Shown: positions 8,312-21,961, counted from the stretch's first letter. The stretch: DNA of 64,000 bases from Pseudoxanthomonas koreensis (GCF_010093225.1 NZ_PDWM01000001.1:157239-221238); one strand, 5' to 3'. Notes: generated by a model from the letters alone, not told the origin. Numbers and translations: made by a program.

Positions 8312-9868
8312 TCAGGCTTCGACGATCACCGGGATCTTGCCGATGCGCGACTGCCATTCGCGCGGGCCGGTCTTGTGCACCGACTCGCCGGTGGCGTCCA
8401 CCGCCACGGTCACCGGCATGTCGCTGACCTCGAATTCGTAGATCGCCTCCATGCCCAGGTCCTCGAACGCCAGCATCCGGCTGGCCTTGATCGCCTTGGA
8501 CACCAGGTAGGCCGAACCGCCCACCGCCATCAGGTACACGGCCCTGTTGTCGCGGATCGCGTCGATCGCCGCGTCGCCGCGCTCGGACTTGCCGACCATG
8601 CCCAGCAGGCCGGTCTGTTCGAGCATCTGCCGGGTGAACTTGTCCATGCGCGTGGCCGTGGTCGGGCCGGCCGGGCCGACCACCTCGTCGCGCACCGGGT
8701 CGACCGGGCCGACGTAGTAGATGAAGCGGTTGGTGAAATCGACCGGCAGCTTCTCGCCGCGGTTGAGCATGTCGATCATGCGCTTGTGCGCCGCATCGCG
8801 GCCGGTCAGCAGCCTGCCGTTGAGCAGCAGCACCTCGCCCGGCTTGAACGTGGCAACTTCCTCGCGGGTGATCGTGTCGAGGTTCACCCGGCGTGCGTTC
8901 TGCGGGTTGTAGGTCAGCTTCGGCCAGTCTTCGAGCGAGGGCGGATCCAGCGTGACCGGACCGCTGCCGTCGAGGGTGAAATGCGCGTGGCGTGTTGCGG
9001 CGCAGTTCGGGATCAGCGCCACGGGCAGGTTGGCGGCGTGGGTCGGGTAGTCCTTGATCTTGATGTCGAGCACGGTGGTCAGGCCGCCCAGGCCCTGGGC
9101 GCCGATGCCCAGCGCGTTGACCTTGTCGTACAGCTCCAGGCGCAGCTCCTCGATCCGGTTGGAGGCGCCGCGGGCCTTGAGGTCGGTGATGTCGATCGGC
9201 TCCATCAGCGCTTCCTTGGCCAGCAGCATCGCCTTCTCGGCGGTGCCGCCGATACCGATGCCGAGCATGCCCGGCGGGCACCAGCCGGCGCCCATGGTCG
9301 GCACCGTCTTCATCACCCAGTCGACGATCGAATCGGACGGGTTGAGCATGGCGAACTTGCTCTTGGCCTCCGAACCGCCGCCCTTGGCCGCGACGATCAC
9401 GTCCACGGTATTGCCCGGGACGATCTTCACGTTGACCACGGACGGGGTGTTGTCCCGGGTGTTCCGGCGCGTGCCGGCCGGGTCGGCGAGCACGCTGGCG
9501 CGCAGTCTGTTGTCCGGATGGTTGTAGGCGCGGCGCACGCCCTCGTTGACCATGTCCTCCACGCCCATGGTCGCGTCGTCCCAGCGCACCTGCATGCCGA
9601 TCTCGAGGAACACGGTGACGATGCCGGTGTCCTGGCAGATCGGGCGGTGGCCCTCGGCGCACATCCGCGAGTTGATCAGGATCTGCGCCATCGCGTCCCT
9701 GGCCGCCGGCGATTCCTCGCGCTCGTAGGCGGCGGCGAGGTTCCGGATGTAGTCGACCGGGTGGTAGTAGCTGATGTACTGCAGCGCGTCGGCGACGGAC
9801 TGGATCAGGTCCTCCTGGCGGATCGACACCGGGGCGGACGACGGGGCGTTGGCGGGGGAAGCGGTCAC
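8312..9868 (-). CDS. Class I fumarate hydratase (4Fe-4S)
   Basis: A 518-residue iron-sulfur fumarase interconverting fumarate and malate in the TCA cycle. The N-terminal alpha domain carries cluster cysteines in RPICQDTG (about residue 79) and GAGWCPPGM (about 197); a third is in PNCAATRHAHF. The C-terminal beta-type domain has GPTTATRMD and ends with IPVIVEA. The one-polypeptide alpha-beta layout is that of FumA/FumB. A GTG start at 9868 (VTASPANAPSS) is preferred; an ATG at 9901 is in frame but adds poorly conserved residues. A class II fumarase is also in this window (30030-31511). Confidence 0.92.
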   Translation of the reverse strand: MTASPANAPSSAPVSIRQEDLIQSVADALQYISYYHPVDYIRNLAAAYEREESPAARDAMAQILINSRMCAEGHRPICQDTGIVTVFLEIGMQVRWDDATMGVEDMVNEGVRRAYNHPDNRLRASVLADPAGTRRNTRDNTPSVVNVKIVPGNTVDVIVAAKGGGSEAKSKFAMLNPSDSIVDWVMKTVPTMGAGWCPPGMLGIGIGGTAEKAMLLAKEALMEPIDITDLKARGASNRIEELRLELYDKVNALGIGAQGLGGLTTVLDIKIKDYPTHAANLPVALIPNCAATRHAHFTLDGSGPVTLDPPSLEDWPKLTYNPQNARRVNLDTITREEVATFKPGEVLLLNGRLLTGRDAAHKRMIDMLNRGEKLPVDFTNRFIYYVGPVDPVRDEVVGPAGPTTATRMDKFTRQMLEQTGLLGMVGKSERGDAAIDAIRDNRAVYLMAVGGSAYLVSKAIKASRMLAFEDLGMEAIYEFEVSDMPVTVAVDATGESVHKTGPREWQSRIGKIPVIVEA

Positions 9869-9991
9869 GGCTGGCTCATGGCGGGCGGGGAACCCGCCCA
9901 TTTTAGGCCATGCCGGGGTCGCGGCCGGCCCGCAGGAACGGTACGGGCCGTTCCACCAGGTAGCACGCCCGCTCCGCCACGCCCGCCTCCC

Positions 9992-10062
9992 GTAGAGCGG
10001 GGCTTGCCCCGCTGCTCCTGCCCTTTCGCGACCCTCGAGCAGCGGGGCAAGCCCCGCTCTAC
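9992..10062. repeat. GTAG REP pair, family 2
   Basis: A 71-bp head-to-head REP pair with the same arms as the copy at 8173 (GTAGAGCGGGGCTTGCC and its complement). It lies between the fumarase promoter region and the end of the LytTR gene, where it may shield or terminate the LytTR transcript. Confidence 0.9.
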
Positions 10063-10090
10063 GGCGCGACACGGCGACCTTCGGGAAGGT

Positions 10091-10981
10091 TCAGGCGGCG
10101 ACGCCGTCGATTCGCCCGCGCAGTTCCTGCCGGTAGCGGCGACTGCAGGGCAGCACGGTGCCGTCCTTCAGGTGCAGGCGGGCCTCGCCGGCGTCCAGCG
10201 GCTCGATCGAGGCGACCTGGCCGAGGTTGACGATGTAGCTGCGGTGGACCCGGGCGAACACCCGCGGGTCCAGCCGCGCCTCGATCCCGGCGATGGTGCT
10301 GCGCAGGGGGTAGTCGTGGCCGCGCACGCGCAGGTTGACGTAGTTGCCGGAGGCCTGCAGCCATTCGATGTCGCCGGCGGCGACCAGGAACTCGCGGCCG
10401 AGCTTGCGCACCAGGAAGCGTTCGGGACGGTCGAGCGGCTCGACCGGCGGCCCCTCGTCCGGCTCCGACAGCAGGCTGGCCTCGCCCTGCAGGCGCCGCA
10501 GCAGCAGCCGGTAGAAGCTGATCAGCACGACCATGCCGACGTAGGTGCGCACGTCCTTGACGTACTCGTAGAACAGTTCCCGCGGCCAGTCGCCGAAGTC
10601 GTAGGCCTGGCCCTGGCTGGCGTAGGCCAGCGTGCGCAGGCCGACCATGCCCAGCACGTGCACCAGCGACACCACCACGCTGGCCAGCAGGTGCCACGGC
10701 AGTTGCCGCGGCCAGTTGTCCCAGTGGATCGGGAAGCGGCGGCTGAACCAGACGATCGGCCAAGCCAGGGCCAGCCACATCAGCCCGCTCGACCATTCCC
10801 AGACCACCGGCTCCCAGGTCGCGTACGGCAGGTCGTTCTTGCGGATGTCTGTGACCACCGTAAAGCTGTTGGCGATCGCATTCACCACGGTCAGCCCGAC
10901 CCAGAAGCCGACCTCGACCCAGCGGCGCCAGGGCAGGTAGCGTTCGTAGGGCGTGGGACGGCGCGCGGACATGCCGCGCAT
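10091..10981 (-). CDS. Membrane-anchored LytTR DNA-binding regulator
   Basis: A 296-residue protein with an N-terminal membrane domain (about residues 20-170, four hydrophobic segments: VGFWVGLTVVNAIANSFTV, SGLMWLALAWPIVWF, LLASVVVSLVHVLGMVGL, YVGMVVLISFYRLLL). A C-terminal LytTR domain (about 190-290) has IEWLQASGNYVNLRV and VFARVHRSYIVNL. LytTR domains bind direct repeats in promoters. Lacking a receiver domain, this one would sense through its membrane part. The second Met (10972) is an equally good start. It is divergent from the acyltransferase at 11127, the obvious candidate target. Confidence 0.85.
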   Translation of the reverse strand: MRGMSARRPTPYERYLPWRRWVEVGFWVGLTVVNAIANSFTVVTDIRKNDLPYATWEPVVWEWSSGLMWLALAWPIVWFSRRFPIHWDNWPRQLPWHLLASVVVSLVHVLGMVGLRTLAYASQGQAYDFGDWPRELFYEYVKDVRTYVGMVVLISFYRLLLRRLQGEASLLSEPDEGPPVEPLDRPERFLVRKLGREFLVAAGDIEWLQASGNYVNLRVRGHDYPLRSTIAGIEARLDPRVFARVHRSYIVNLGQVASIEPLDAGEARLHLKDGTVLPCSRRYRQELRGRIDGVAA

Positions 10982-11126
10982 TCTAAGGGGCGCGCCACGG
11001 CGGCCCCAACCCGCCCGTCACCGCGGTCCGCGGTTCGTCCCCGGCGGCCCGCCACCGGTCACCAGCTCGCGGCCGCAACGCTCCGTCCGCGCGCATCGTG
11101 GGCGCCCCACCCCACCGAGCGCCCCG

Positions 11127-12323
11127 ATGGAACGCCGCTACGACCTCGACTGGATCCGCATCTGCGCCTTCGGCGTGCTCGTGCTGTACCACGTGGGCAT
11201 GTATTACGTGACTTGGGACTGGCACGTGAACAGTCCGCACGCCGGCCCGGCGCTGGAGCCGTTCATGCTGCTGGCCTCGCCGTGGCGGCTGTCGCTGCTG
11301 TTCCTGGTGTCCGGCGCGGCCACCGCCTTCCTGTGGGAGCGCTGCCGGCGCGACGGCGCCCGCTTCCTCGGCCCACGCTCGTGGCGGCTGCTGCTGCCGC
11401 TGCTGTTCGGCATGCTGGTGATCGTTCCGCCGCAGTCCTACTTCGAGGTGGTGGAGAAGCTGCCCGGCGGCTACCACGACGGCTACCTGGCGTTCTGGGC
11501 GCGCTACCTGGCCGGCGACGGCTCGTTCTGCCGCGACGGCGACTGCCTGGACCTGCCGACCTGGAACCATCTGTGGTTCGTCGCCTACCTGTGGTGCTAC
11601 ACGGTGGTCGCCTGGGCGCTGCTGCGCTTCGCCCCGAAGGCCTGTGCGGCGGCGGTGGAACGGCTGCGCACGCTGCTCGCGCGACCGGACGGACTGCTCT
11701 GGCCTCTGGCCTGGTTGGTCCTGGCGCGGATGCTGCTGGTCGGGCGCTTCGAGTCGACCCACGCCCTGGTCGACGACTGGTACAACCACGCCCAGTACCT
11801 GCCGCTGTTCCTGCTCGGCATCGCCATCGCCCGGCCGGGGCCGCTGTGGGAGCGGATCGAGGCGGCGCGATGGCCGGCGTTGGCCGCGGCGCTGGGCAGC
11901 TGGCTGTTCATCGCCTGGTACTTCGGCCACTACAGCGACGGCGTACCGCCACCGGAGCCGCTGCGCTGGCTGCAGCGCCTGCTGTGGTCGGTGCAGCAGT
12001 GGGGCGCAATCGTGGCGATCCTGGGTTTCGCGCGCCGTCATGCACCCGGCGACAGCCCGGCGCGGCGCTGGCTGGCCGAAGCAGTGTTCCCGGTCTACAT
12101 CCTCCACCAGACCGTGATCGTGCTGCTGGCCGTGTACCTGCGGCCACTGGACCTGCCGGTACTGCTGGAAGGACCGCTGCTGGTGCTCGCCACGTTCGCG
12201 CTGTGCTTCGCCGCCTACGCACTCGTCCGCAGGATCGGCTGGATGTGGCCGCTGTTCGGATTGAAGCGCGCCGCTTCGCACACCGGCGCGCCACGGCTCG
12301 AGGATCGCCAGGAAGCCGCATGA
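11127..12323 (+). CDS. Acyltransferase 3 (OpgC/glucan-modification-like) membrane protein
   Basis: A 398-residue polytopic protein with about ten transmembrane helices, beginning MERRYDLDWIRICAFGVLVLYH. That is the usual N-terminal helix of acyltransferase-3 enzymes, which acylate periplasmic or extracellular glycans. FPVYILHQTVIVLLAVYL near residue 330 is the conserved penultimate helix. The acceptor is unknown. It is divergent from the LytTR regulator, with 145 bp between starts, and convergent with recJ. Confidence 0.82.
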   Translation: MERRYDLDWIRICAFGVLVLYHVGMYYVTWDWHVNSPHAGPALEPFMLLASPWRLSLLFLVSGAATAFLWERCRRDGARFLGPRSWRLLLPLLFGMLVIVPPQSYFEVVEKLPGGYHDGYLAFWARYLAGDGSFCRDGDCLDLPTWNHLWFVAYLWCYTVVAWALLRFAPKACAAAVERLRTLLARPDGLLWPLAWLVLARMLLVGRFESTHALVDDWYNHAQYLPLFLLGIAIARPGPLWERIEAARWPALAAALGSWLFIAWYFGHYSDGVPPPEPLRWLQRLLWSVQQWGAIVAILGFARRHAPGDSPARRWLAEAVFPVYILHQTVIVLLAVYLRPLDLPVLLEGPLLVLATFALCFAAYALVRRIGWMWPLFGLKRAASHTGAPRLEDRQEAA

Positions 12324-12358
12324 CGCCGAGGTGGCGCAGGGCATGCGCGCTGCGCCCC

Positions 12359-14107
12359 TCAGGCCGGCGCGCGATGCTCCACCACCAGCTGGATCGCCTG
12401 CCCGCCGCGGTAGTCGTCGGCGACCAGCCGGTACGCCAAGTGCGTATGGCCTGAGGGCGGCTGCCCCTGCCAGCCACCGAAATGGATCGCCGAAAGCGGC
12501 TCGCGCCGGTCCGGATGCCGCAGCGTCAGCTTGAGGTGCCGCTCGCCGACCACGCGCCAGTCCAGCACCTCGAACAGGCCGTCGAACAGCGGCTCCGGGA
12601 AGCCCTGCCCCCACGGCCCGCCGTCGCGCAGGGCCTCGGCGTGGAAGCGGTCGAATTCCTGCGGACGCAGTTCGCCGTCGCTGAGCAGTTCGGACTGCAG
12701 CAGGCCGGCGTCGAGCACCTGCGTCGCATAGGCCTGCCAGGCCTGCTCGAACGCGGGCAGGTGCGCCTGCGCCAGGGTCAGGCCGGCGGCCATGGCGTGG
12801 CCGCCGAAGCGCTCGACCAGTCCAGGGTGCGCGCTGTCGACCGCGGCCAGCGCGTCGCGGATGTGGAAACCGGGGATCGAGCGCGCCGAACCGCGCAACG
12901 TCGCGCTGCCCGGCTCGGCCGGGGCGAAGGCCAGCACCGGGCGGTGCAGCCGCTCCTTGATCTTCGAGGCGACCAGGCCCACCACACCCGGATGCCAGCC
13001 GGGGTCGAACAGGCAAGGTGCCAGCGGCGGCTCGCCTTCGTCCAGGCGGGCGCGCGACAGCGCCGCTTCGGCGGCATCGGTCATGTCCTGCTGCACGTTG
13101 CGGCGCTCGGCGTTGATCCGCTCCAGCGTGCCGGCCAGTTCGCGGGCGCGCTGCGGATCGTCGGTGAGCAGGCATTCGATGCCCAGCGCCATGTCCTCCA
13201 GGCGGCCGGCGGCGTTCAGGCGCGGGCCGATGGCGAAGCCGATGTCGGCGGCGGTCAGCCGCGACGCGTCGCGGCCGCTGGCCTCGACCAGCGCGCGCAG
13301 GCCGGCGCAACCCTTCCCTGCGCGCAGGCGACGCAGGCCGGCGGCGACCAGGGTGCGGTTGTTCGCGTCCAGCGGCACCAGGTCGGCAACGGTGCCGACC
13401 GCGACCAGGTCGAGCAGTCCGGACAGGTCGGGCTCGCCCGAGGTGAAGGCACCCGACGCGAAGGCGCCGGCATCGCGCATCCTTCTCCGCAAGGCGAGCA
13501 GCAGATAAAACACCACGCCCACGCCTGCCAGCGCCTTGCTCGGGAACGCATCGCCAGGCAGGTTCGGATTGACGATCGCATCGGCCGCCGGCAGGCGCGG
13601 ACCCGGCAGGTGGTGATCGGTGACCACGACCTGCCAGCCGTGCGCGCGCGCCGCTTCGATGCCGGCATGGCAGGCGATGCCATGGTCGACGGTCAGCAGC
13701 AGCTCCGGCTGCAGCGCGGCCAGCTCGTCGACCAGCGCCGGCGACAGGCCGTAGCCGTGGACCATGCGGTTGGGCACCGCGTGCGAGACCCGCCGCGCGC
13801 CGAGCATGCGCAGGCCGCGCACGCCGGTGGCGCAGGCGGTGGCGCCGTCGCAGTCGAAGTCGCCCACCACGACGATGTGGCGGTCTTCGGCAATGGCCCG
13901 CTGCAGCAGCGTGGTGGCCGCATCGAGCCCGTGCAGCGCATCGGGCGGCAGCAGGCCAGCCAGGCGCGGGCGCGCGAGCTCCGGCGTGTGCGCACCGCGC
14001 GCGGCGTAGATCCGGCGCAGCAGCGGCGGGATCGCATCGGGCCCGGCCACGCCCACGTCTTCGCCCACATTCGCACCGGCGCGGCGCACGATCCGCGGTG
14101 GCGCCAT
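12359..14107 (-). CDS. recJ: Single-stranded-DNA exonuclease RecJ
   Basis: A 582-residue DHH-family 5'-3' ssDNA exonuclease for RecF-pathway recombination and mismatch repair. The DHH motifs are complete: VVVGDFDCDGATA (about residues 75-87), LTVDHGI (about 138), VVTDHHLPG (about 160) and the DHHA1 block with ARSIPGFHIRDALAAV. GFAIGPRLNAAGRLEDM is the hallmark RecJ segment. The start MAPPRIVRRAG is one base from the end of the rpfE-like gene. That gene and greA, carB and carA lie upstream on the same strand. Confidence 0.93.
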   Translation of the reverse strand: MAPPRIVRRAGANVGEDVGVAGPDAIPPLLRRIYAARGAHTPELARPRLAGLLPPDALHGLDAATTLLQRAIAEDRHIVVVGDFDCDGATACATGVRGLRMLGARRVSHAVPNRMVHGYGLSPALVDELAALQPELLLTVDHGIACHAGIEAARAHGWQVVVTDHHLPGPRLPAADAIVNPNLPGDAFPSKALAGVGVVFYLLLALRRRMRDAGAFASGAFTSGEPDLSGLLDLVAVGTVADLVPLDANNRTLVAAGLRRLRAGKGCAGLRALVEASGRDASRLTAADIGFAIGPRLNAAGRLEDMALGIECLLTDDPQRARELAGTLERINAERRNVQQDMTDAAEAALSRARLDEGEPPLAPCLFDPGWHPGVVGLVASKIKERLHRPVLAFAPAEPGSATLRGSARSIPGFHIRDALAAVDSAHPGLVERFGGHAMAAGLTLAQAHLPAFEQAWQAYATQVLDAGLLQSELLSDGELRPQEFDRFHAEALRDGGPWGQGFPEPLFDGLFEVLDWRVVGERHLKLTLRHPDRREPLSAIHFGGWQGQPPSGHTHLAYRLVADDYRGGQAIQLVVEHRAPA

Positions 14108-14108
14108 C

Positions 14109-15065
14109 TCAGTCCGCCGGCGCGGCCAGCGCGGCCATTGGCCGGCGCCAGAACTGCCAGCGGCGCTGGCCGTGGCGCAGGCGGAAGCGCGCGCCGTCCT
14201 CGAAATCCAGCTCCAGCGCGTCGTACTCGCGCCGCGCCATCGCCTGCAGCAGCGGCGGCAGCACCTGCGCACCGAACAGGTCCAGGCTGCGCAGGCGGCG
14301 CAGGTCGAGCAGGCTGTCGCCGGCGGCGGCCGCGCTTGCCGCTTCGGGCGTGGCGATCGCCGCGCCCGCCAGCCGTGCAAGGCCCTGCAGCAGCGGGTCC
14401 TGGCTGCGCACGTGCAGGTAGCGCGACTGCACCGCATCGGGCAGGCGGCCGGCACCCCAGAACCACAGCGCGTTGACCGCAGTGCGGCCCTGCGCGGCAC
14501 GCTCGCGGTTGCGCGGATGCTGGTGCAGCACGACCTGGGTCTCGGTGAACAGCGCGCGCCAGCGACGCGCGGCCGCGTCGTCGCCCTGCGGCAACATGGG
14601 GAACAGGTCGCAGCCCAGCGCCTCGTCCGGCCCCGGCATTTCGGGCAGCTGCGTGCCCGCGGGCAGGCGCAGGTACCAGCGCGATGGATGCGGCGCGTCA
14701 AGCTGGAAGCCTGCGTCGCCGAACAGCGGCCGCAGCGCCGGCAGGAACGCCCACGCGTCGTCGGCGTCCAGGCCCACGTTCTCGCCGCAGCCGAGCAGCC
14801 GCGCGCCGTTGATGTCGGGGGCCACGTACGCCGGGTCGGCGCGCAGCCAGGTTTCGCCGCCGGTGTCGCCGCCGGCATCGACCAGCCGCGTCAGCGCCGC
14901 GACCGGCCAGTGGTCCGGGACCAGGCGGAAGTGGCGGCGCAGCTGCGCGCGCACGCCGGCTTCGCCGTCATCGCGGTCGGCGCGCGCGAGCACCCCGCCG
15001 GTCGCCGCCGGCAACGGACCCGGCAAACGCGTCCGCTCCGGCAGCAGCAGGGTGATCGTCGCCAT
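14109..15065 (-). CDS. rpfE: RpfE-like conserved protein between greA and recJ
   Basis: A 318-residue protein with no catalytic motif I recognise. It begins MATITLLLPERTRLPG and contains WLRADPAYVAPDINGARLLG, a segment also found in proteins annotated as cofactor-independent phosphoglycerate mutase regulators, and NALWFWGAGRLP. In Xanthomonas and Xylella the gene between recJ and greA is rpfE, named from the cluster for regulation of pathogenicity factors but without a defined biochemical role. The symbol rests mainly on this position and size. It lies 2 bp after the greA stop and one base before recJ, so the three are surely cotranscribed. Confidence 0.6.
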   Translation of the reverse strand: MATITLLLPERTRLPGPLPAATGGVLARADRDDGEAGVRAQLRRHFRLVPDHWPVAALTRLVDAGGDTGGETWLRADPAYVAPDINGARLLGCGENVGLDADDAWAFLPALRPLFGDAGFQLDAPHPSRWYLRLPAGTQLPEMPGPDEALGCDLFPMLPQGDDAAARRWRALFTETQVVLHQHPRNRERAAQGRTAVNALWFWGAGRLPDAVQSRYLHVRSQDPLLQGLARLAGAAIATPEAASAAAAGDSLLDLRRLRSLDLFGAQVLPPLLQAMARREYDALELDFEDGARFRLRHGQRRWQFWRRPMAALAAPAD

Positions 15066-15067
15066 CG

Positions 15068-15540
15068 TCAGCCGAGGTAGGCCACGCCGGCGATTTCGTA
15101 CTCGCGCTTGCCACCCGGCGCATCGATCACGATCGCATCGCCCTCTTCCTTGCCGATCAGCGCACGCGCCACCGGCGAGGAGATCGCGATCAGGCCCTGC
15201 CTGATGTCGGCCTCCAGGTCGCCGACGATCTGGTAGCGCACTTCCTCGTCGGTCTCCACGTCGGCCAGGGTCACCGTCGCGCCGAACACCACCTTGCTGC
15301 CGGCGTTGAGCTTGGCCACGTCGATCAGGTCGGCATGCGAGAGTTCGCCCTCGAGCTGCTTGATCCGCCCCTCGATGAAGCCCTGCTGCTCGCGCGCGGC
15401 GTGGTACTCGGCGTTCTCCTTGAGGTCGCCGTGGCCGCGCGCCTCGGCGATCGCGGCGATCACTTCCGGCCGCTTCACCGACTTGAGGTGGTCCAGTTCC
15501 TCGCGAAGGCGCTGCGCGCCCTTCAGCGTCATCGGTGCCC

Positions 15541-15544
<4 letters not shown>
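15068..15544 (-). CDS. greA: Transcription elongation factor GreA
   Basis: A 158-residue factor that stimulates transcript cleavage by stalled RNA polymerase. The N-terminal coiled coil carries the acidic tip in [17 protein letters not shown] (about residues 37-53); the C-terminal FKBP-like domain has FGATVTL and LIGKEEGD. The GTG start at 15544 gives [13 protein letters not shown], aligning with the E. coli N-terminus MQAIPMTLRGAEKL and matching its 158 residues. An ATG at 15532 is the alternative. The GTG overlaps the carB stop (GTGA), so translation is coupled to carB. Confidence 0.95.
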
Positions 15545-18783
<3,239 letters not shown>

Positions 18784-18784
18784 C

Positions 18785-19969
<1,185 letters not shown>

Positions 19970-20156
19970 GTCGTTCGCCTTGAGATGGGGGGCCCTGTCG
20001 CCGGCCCGGCGCGCGAAACGCCGGGCTGCAGAAAACCGCGGACGGGCGTCTCTCCGGTCCGGGGCGTGGGGTAACAGGCGAGCGGGAATTGTACCGGCGA
20101 AGCCCCCAAAAGGAAACGCCGCGGAGGCCTCCCTGAATGCGGCAACGACCGGCCGT

Positions 20157-20885
20157 TCAGCCCTCTTCGAACAGCAGCCCGCGCATCGTGTACAGGCCTG
20201 GCGCCCGCCCCGCCAGGCGCGAGGCTGCCTGCAGCGCACCGCGCGCGAAGATGTCGCGGCTGGTCGCGCGATGGACCAACTCCACCCGCTCGCCCTGGCC
20301 CGCGAACTGGACCAGGTGCTCGCCGACGATGTCGCCCGCCCGCAGGCTGGCATAGCGCGGCTGCGCCCCGCCCCGCCCGGCCGCCTCGCCCAGGGTGAGC
20401 GCGGTGCCCGACGGCGCATCCTTCTTGTGCACGTGGTGCGACTCGACGATGTCGCAGTCCCAGCCGGGCAACGCCCGCGCCGCACGCTCCACCAGCTCGT
20501 GCAGCACCGCCACCCCGACGCTGAAGTTCGACGCCCACAGCAGCGGGATCGCACCCGCCGCCGCTTCCAGCGCCGCCCGCTGCGTCGCCTCCAGCCCCGT
20601 CGTCCCCGACACCAGCCCGCGCCCGCGCGCCACGCACAGCGCCAGCACCGGGTCGAACCCCTCCGGCAGGCTGAAATCGATCGCCACATCGAACTCCGGC
20701 ACCCCGCCCAGCTCGCCCGCGGCGAAGAACGGCACTCCCTCCACCACCCGCTGCGCGGGCGCACGCCGGGTCACCGCCGCGACCACCTGCCACGCCTCCG
20801 GCGATTCGGCCGCCAGGCGCAGCAGCGCCTGGCCCATGCGCCCGGAGGCACCGTGGATGAGGATCCGCAGGGGTGTGGGGTCCAT
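20157..20885 (-). CDS. dapB: 4-hydroxy-tetrahydrodipicolinate reductase
   Basis: A 242-residue NAD(P)H-dependent reductase of the diaminopimelate/lysine pathway. The Rossmann loop [11 protein letters not shown] (about residues 11-21), the catalytic [14 protein letters not shown] (about 149-162) and ASNFSVGV (about 118) are intact. The length is slightly short for the family (about 240-270). It is upstream of carA on the same strand, with a gap of about 190 bp that could hold the carA promoter; I see no convincing boxes there. Confidence 0.94.
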   Translation of the reverse strand: MDPTPLRILIHGASGRMGQALLRLAAESPEAWQVVAAVTRRAPAQRVVEGVPFFAAGELGGVPEFDVAIDFSLPEGFDPVLALCVARGRGLVSGTTGLEATQRAALEAAAGAIPLLWASNFSVGVAVLHELVERAARALPGWDCDIVESHHVHKKDAPSGTALTLGEAAGRGGAQPRYASLRAGDIVGEHLVQFAGQGERVELVHRATSRDIFARGALQAASRLAGRAPGLYTMRGLLFEEG

Positions 20886-20938
20886 AGGGCGACGAGGCTA
20901 GCCGGGCGGGCGCCCAGGGGGCAAGAAGGACCGCGGCG

Positions 20939-21643
20939 TTACCAGACCAGGTCGACGGGGACCTGGTAGCGCGGATCGGCGTACGGATCGTCGCCAGCCG
21001 GCGCCGACGGATCCACTTTCAGCGCCACCGCCGCAGGGAACACCGCCTCCGCATCCGCCAGGACCGCCGCCTCCACCAGCAGGTAGCGCCCATTGAGCTG
21101 CACCACCCCCAGCCCACCGGCATTGAGCGCCTTCAGCTGCTCCGCGGTGACGTAGATCCGCTTGATCTTGCCGCCGTACTCGAAATGCCGCGCGATCTCC
21201 GCCGCCGCATCGTTGAGCGCCTTGCCCTGCAGCAGGGCCTCCAGCTTCGCCCGCGCCTCACGCCGCTGGCGCGCCTCTTCCTGCTTGAGCTGCTCGGCCT
21301 CGATCCGCTCGCGCTTTTCCTGCTGCGCGCGCAGCGCGAACGCCTTGCCCAGGTCCATCTCCGCGGCGCCGCGCGACGGTCCGCCCGCGCCGCGCCCCTT
21401 TCCAGGCCTTGCTTCGCCATGCCGCTGCTCCTGGCGGCCACCGCCCTCGCGCCGGGCACCCGGGCGCGGCCCGCCCTTGCCCTGCCCGGCGTCATTGCGC
21501 CCCGGCCCGCCGCGCCCCTGCTCCGGGCCACTCCTGCCACCCTTGCCGCCGTGCGGGCGCCTGGCCTCCTTCGGCCCGCGTTCGGGCGCCGGTGCGGACT
21601 TGAAGCCGAGGTTGAGCAGCTGGTCGCGGAGACTGTCGGTCAT
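20939..21643 (-). CDS. DUF2058 protein with an Arg/Gly-rich insert
   Basis: A 234-residue protein opening MTDSLRDQLLNLGF and ending in a conserved C-terminal domain (FEYGGKIKRIYVTAEQ through VPVDLVW). Both are typical of DUF2058 (E. coli YaiL), predicted to associate with nucleic acid. Residues about 18-95 are an unusually long, disordered Gly/Arg/Pro-rich linker (GGKGGRSGPEQGRGGPGR and similar). A charged helix (about 100-140) of Glu, Arg and Lys follows. The linker could bind RNA, but that is inference. It is 53 bp upstream of dapB on the same strand. Confidence 0.82.
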   Translation of the reverse strand: MTDSLRDQLLNLGFKSAPAPERGPKEARRPHGGKGGRSGPEQGRGGPGRNDAGQGKGGPRPGARREGGGRQEQRHGEARPGKGRGAGGPSRGAAEMDLGKAFALRAQQEKRERIEAEQLKQEEARQRREARAKLEALLQGKALNDAAAEIARHFEYGGKIKRIYVTAEQLKALNAGGLGVVQLNGRYLLVEAAVLADAEAVFPAAVALKVDPSAPAGDDPYADPRYQVPVDLVW

Positions 21644-21697
21644 GATCGATCGGGGGACGGGTCGGCGGCCGCGATGCGGCCGGAGGGTCGGAAGAAA

Positions 21698-21961
21698 TCA
21701 GTAATGCGGTGGCGGCGGCTCGCTGCCCGGATCGGCATAAAGCGCCCCGCGCAGTCCGCGCAGGTCGGCCAGCACCGCCTGCAGCAGCGCGTCGCTGCGC
21801 GCGCGCTCCAGCCGCGCCTCGGCCAGCGCCTCGCTGAGCTCGACCATCGCCTGTTCCTGGAAGGCCAGCCGCGTTTCCAGCTCCACCAGGCGCTGCTCGA
21901 CATCCGCGGGAACCTGCGTCCCGCCGGCCAGGCCCGGCATCTCCATCTGCGCCGGACTCAT
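21698..21961 (-). CDS. slyX: SlyX family protein
   Basis: An 87-residue coiled-coil protein. [20 protein letters not shown] (about residues 21-40) followed by LSEAL matches SlyX, whose function is unknown. The C-terminus ends GSEPPPPHY; the PPPHY tail is a strong SlyX signature. The start codon overlaps the ugd stop as ATGA, so the pair is translationally coupled. Confidence 0.85.
   Translation of the reverse strand: MSPAQMEMPGLAGGTQVPADVEQRLVELETRLAFQEQAMVELSEALAEARLERARSDALLQAVLADLRGLRGALYADPGSEPPPPHY

Noticed and set aside
8300..12454. A very long plus-strand open frame of 1384 codons opposite the fumarase and LytTR genes
   Set aside because: It is the antisense shadow of well-recognised minus-strand genes in high-GC DNA. 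The translation is Arg/Ala/His/Gln-rich with no domain.
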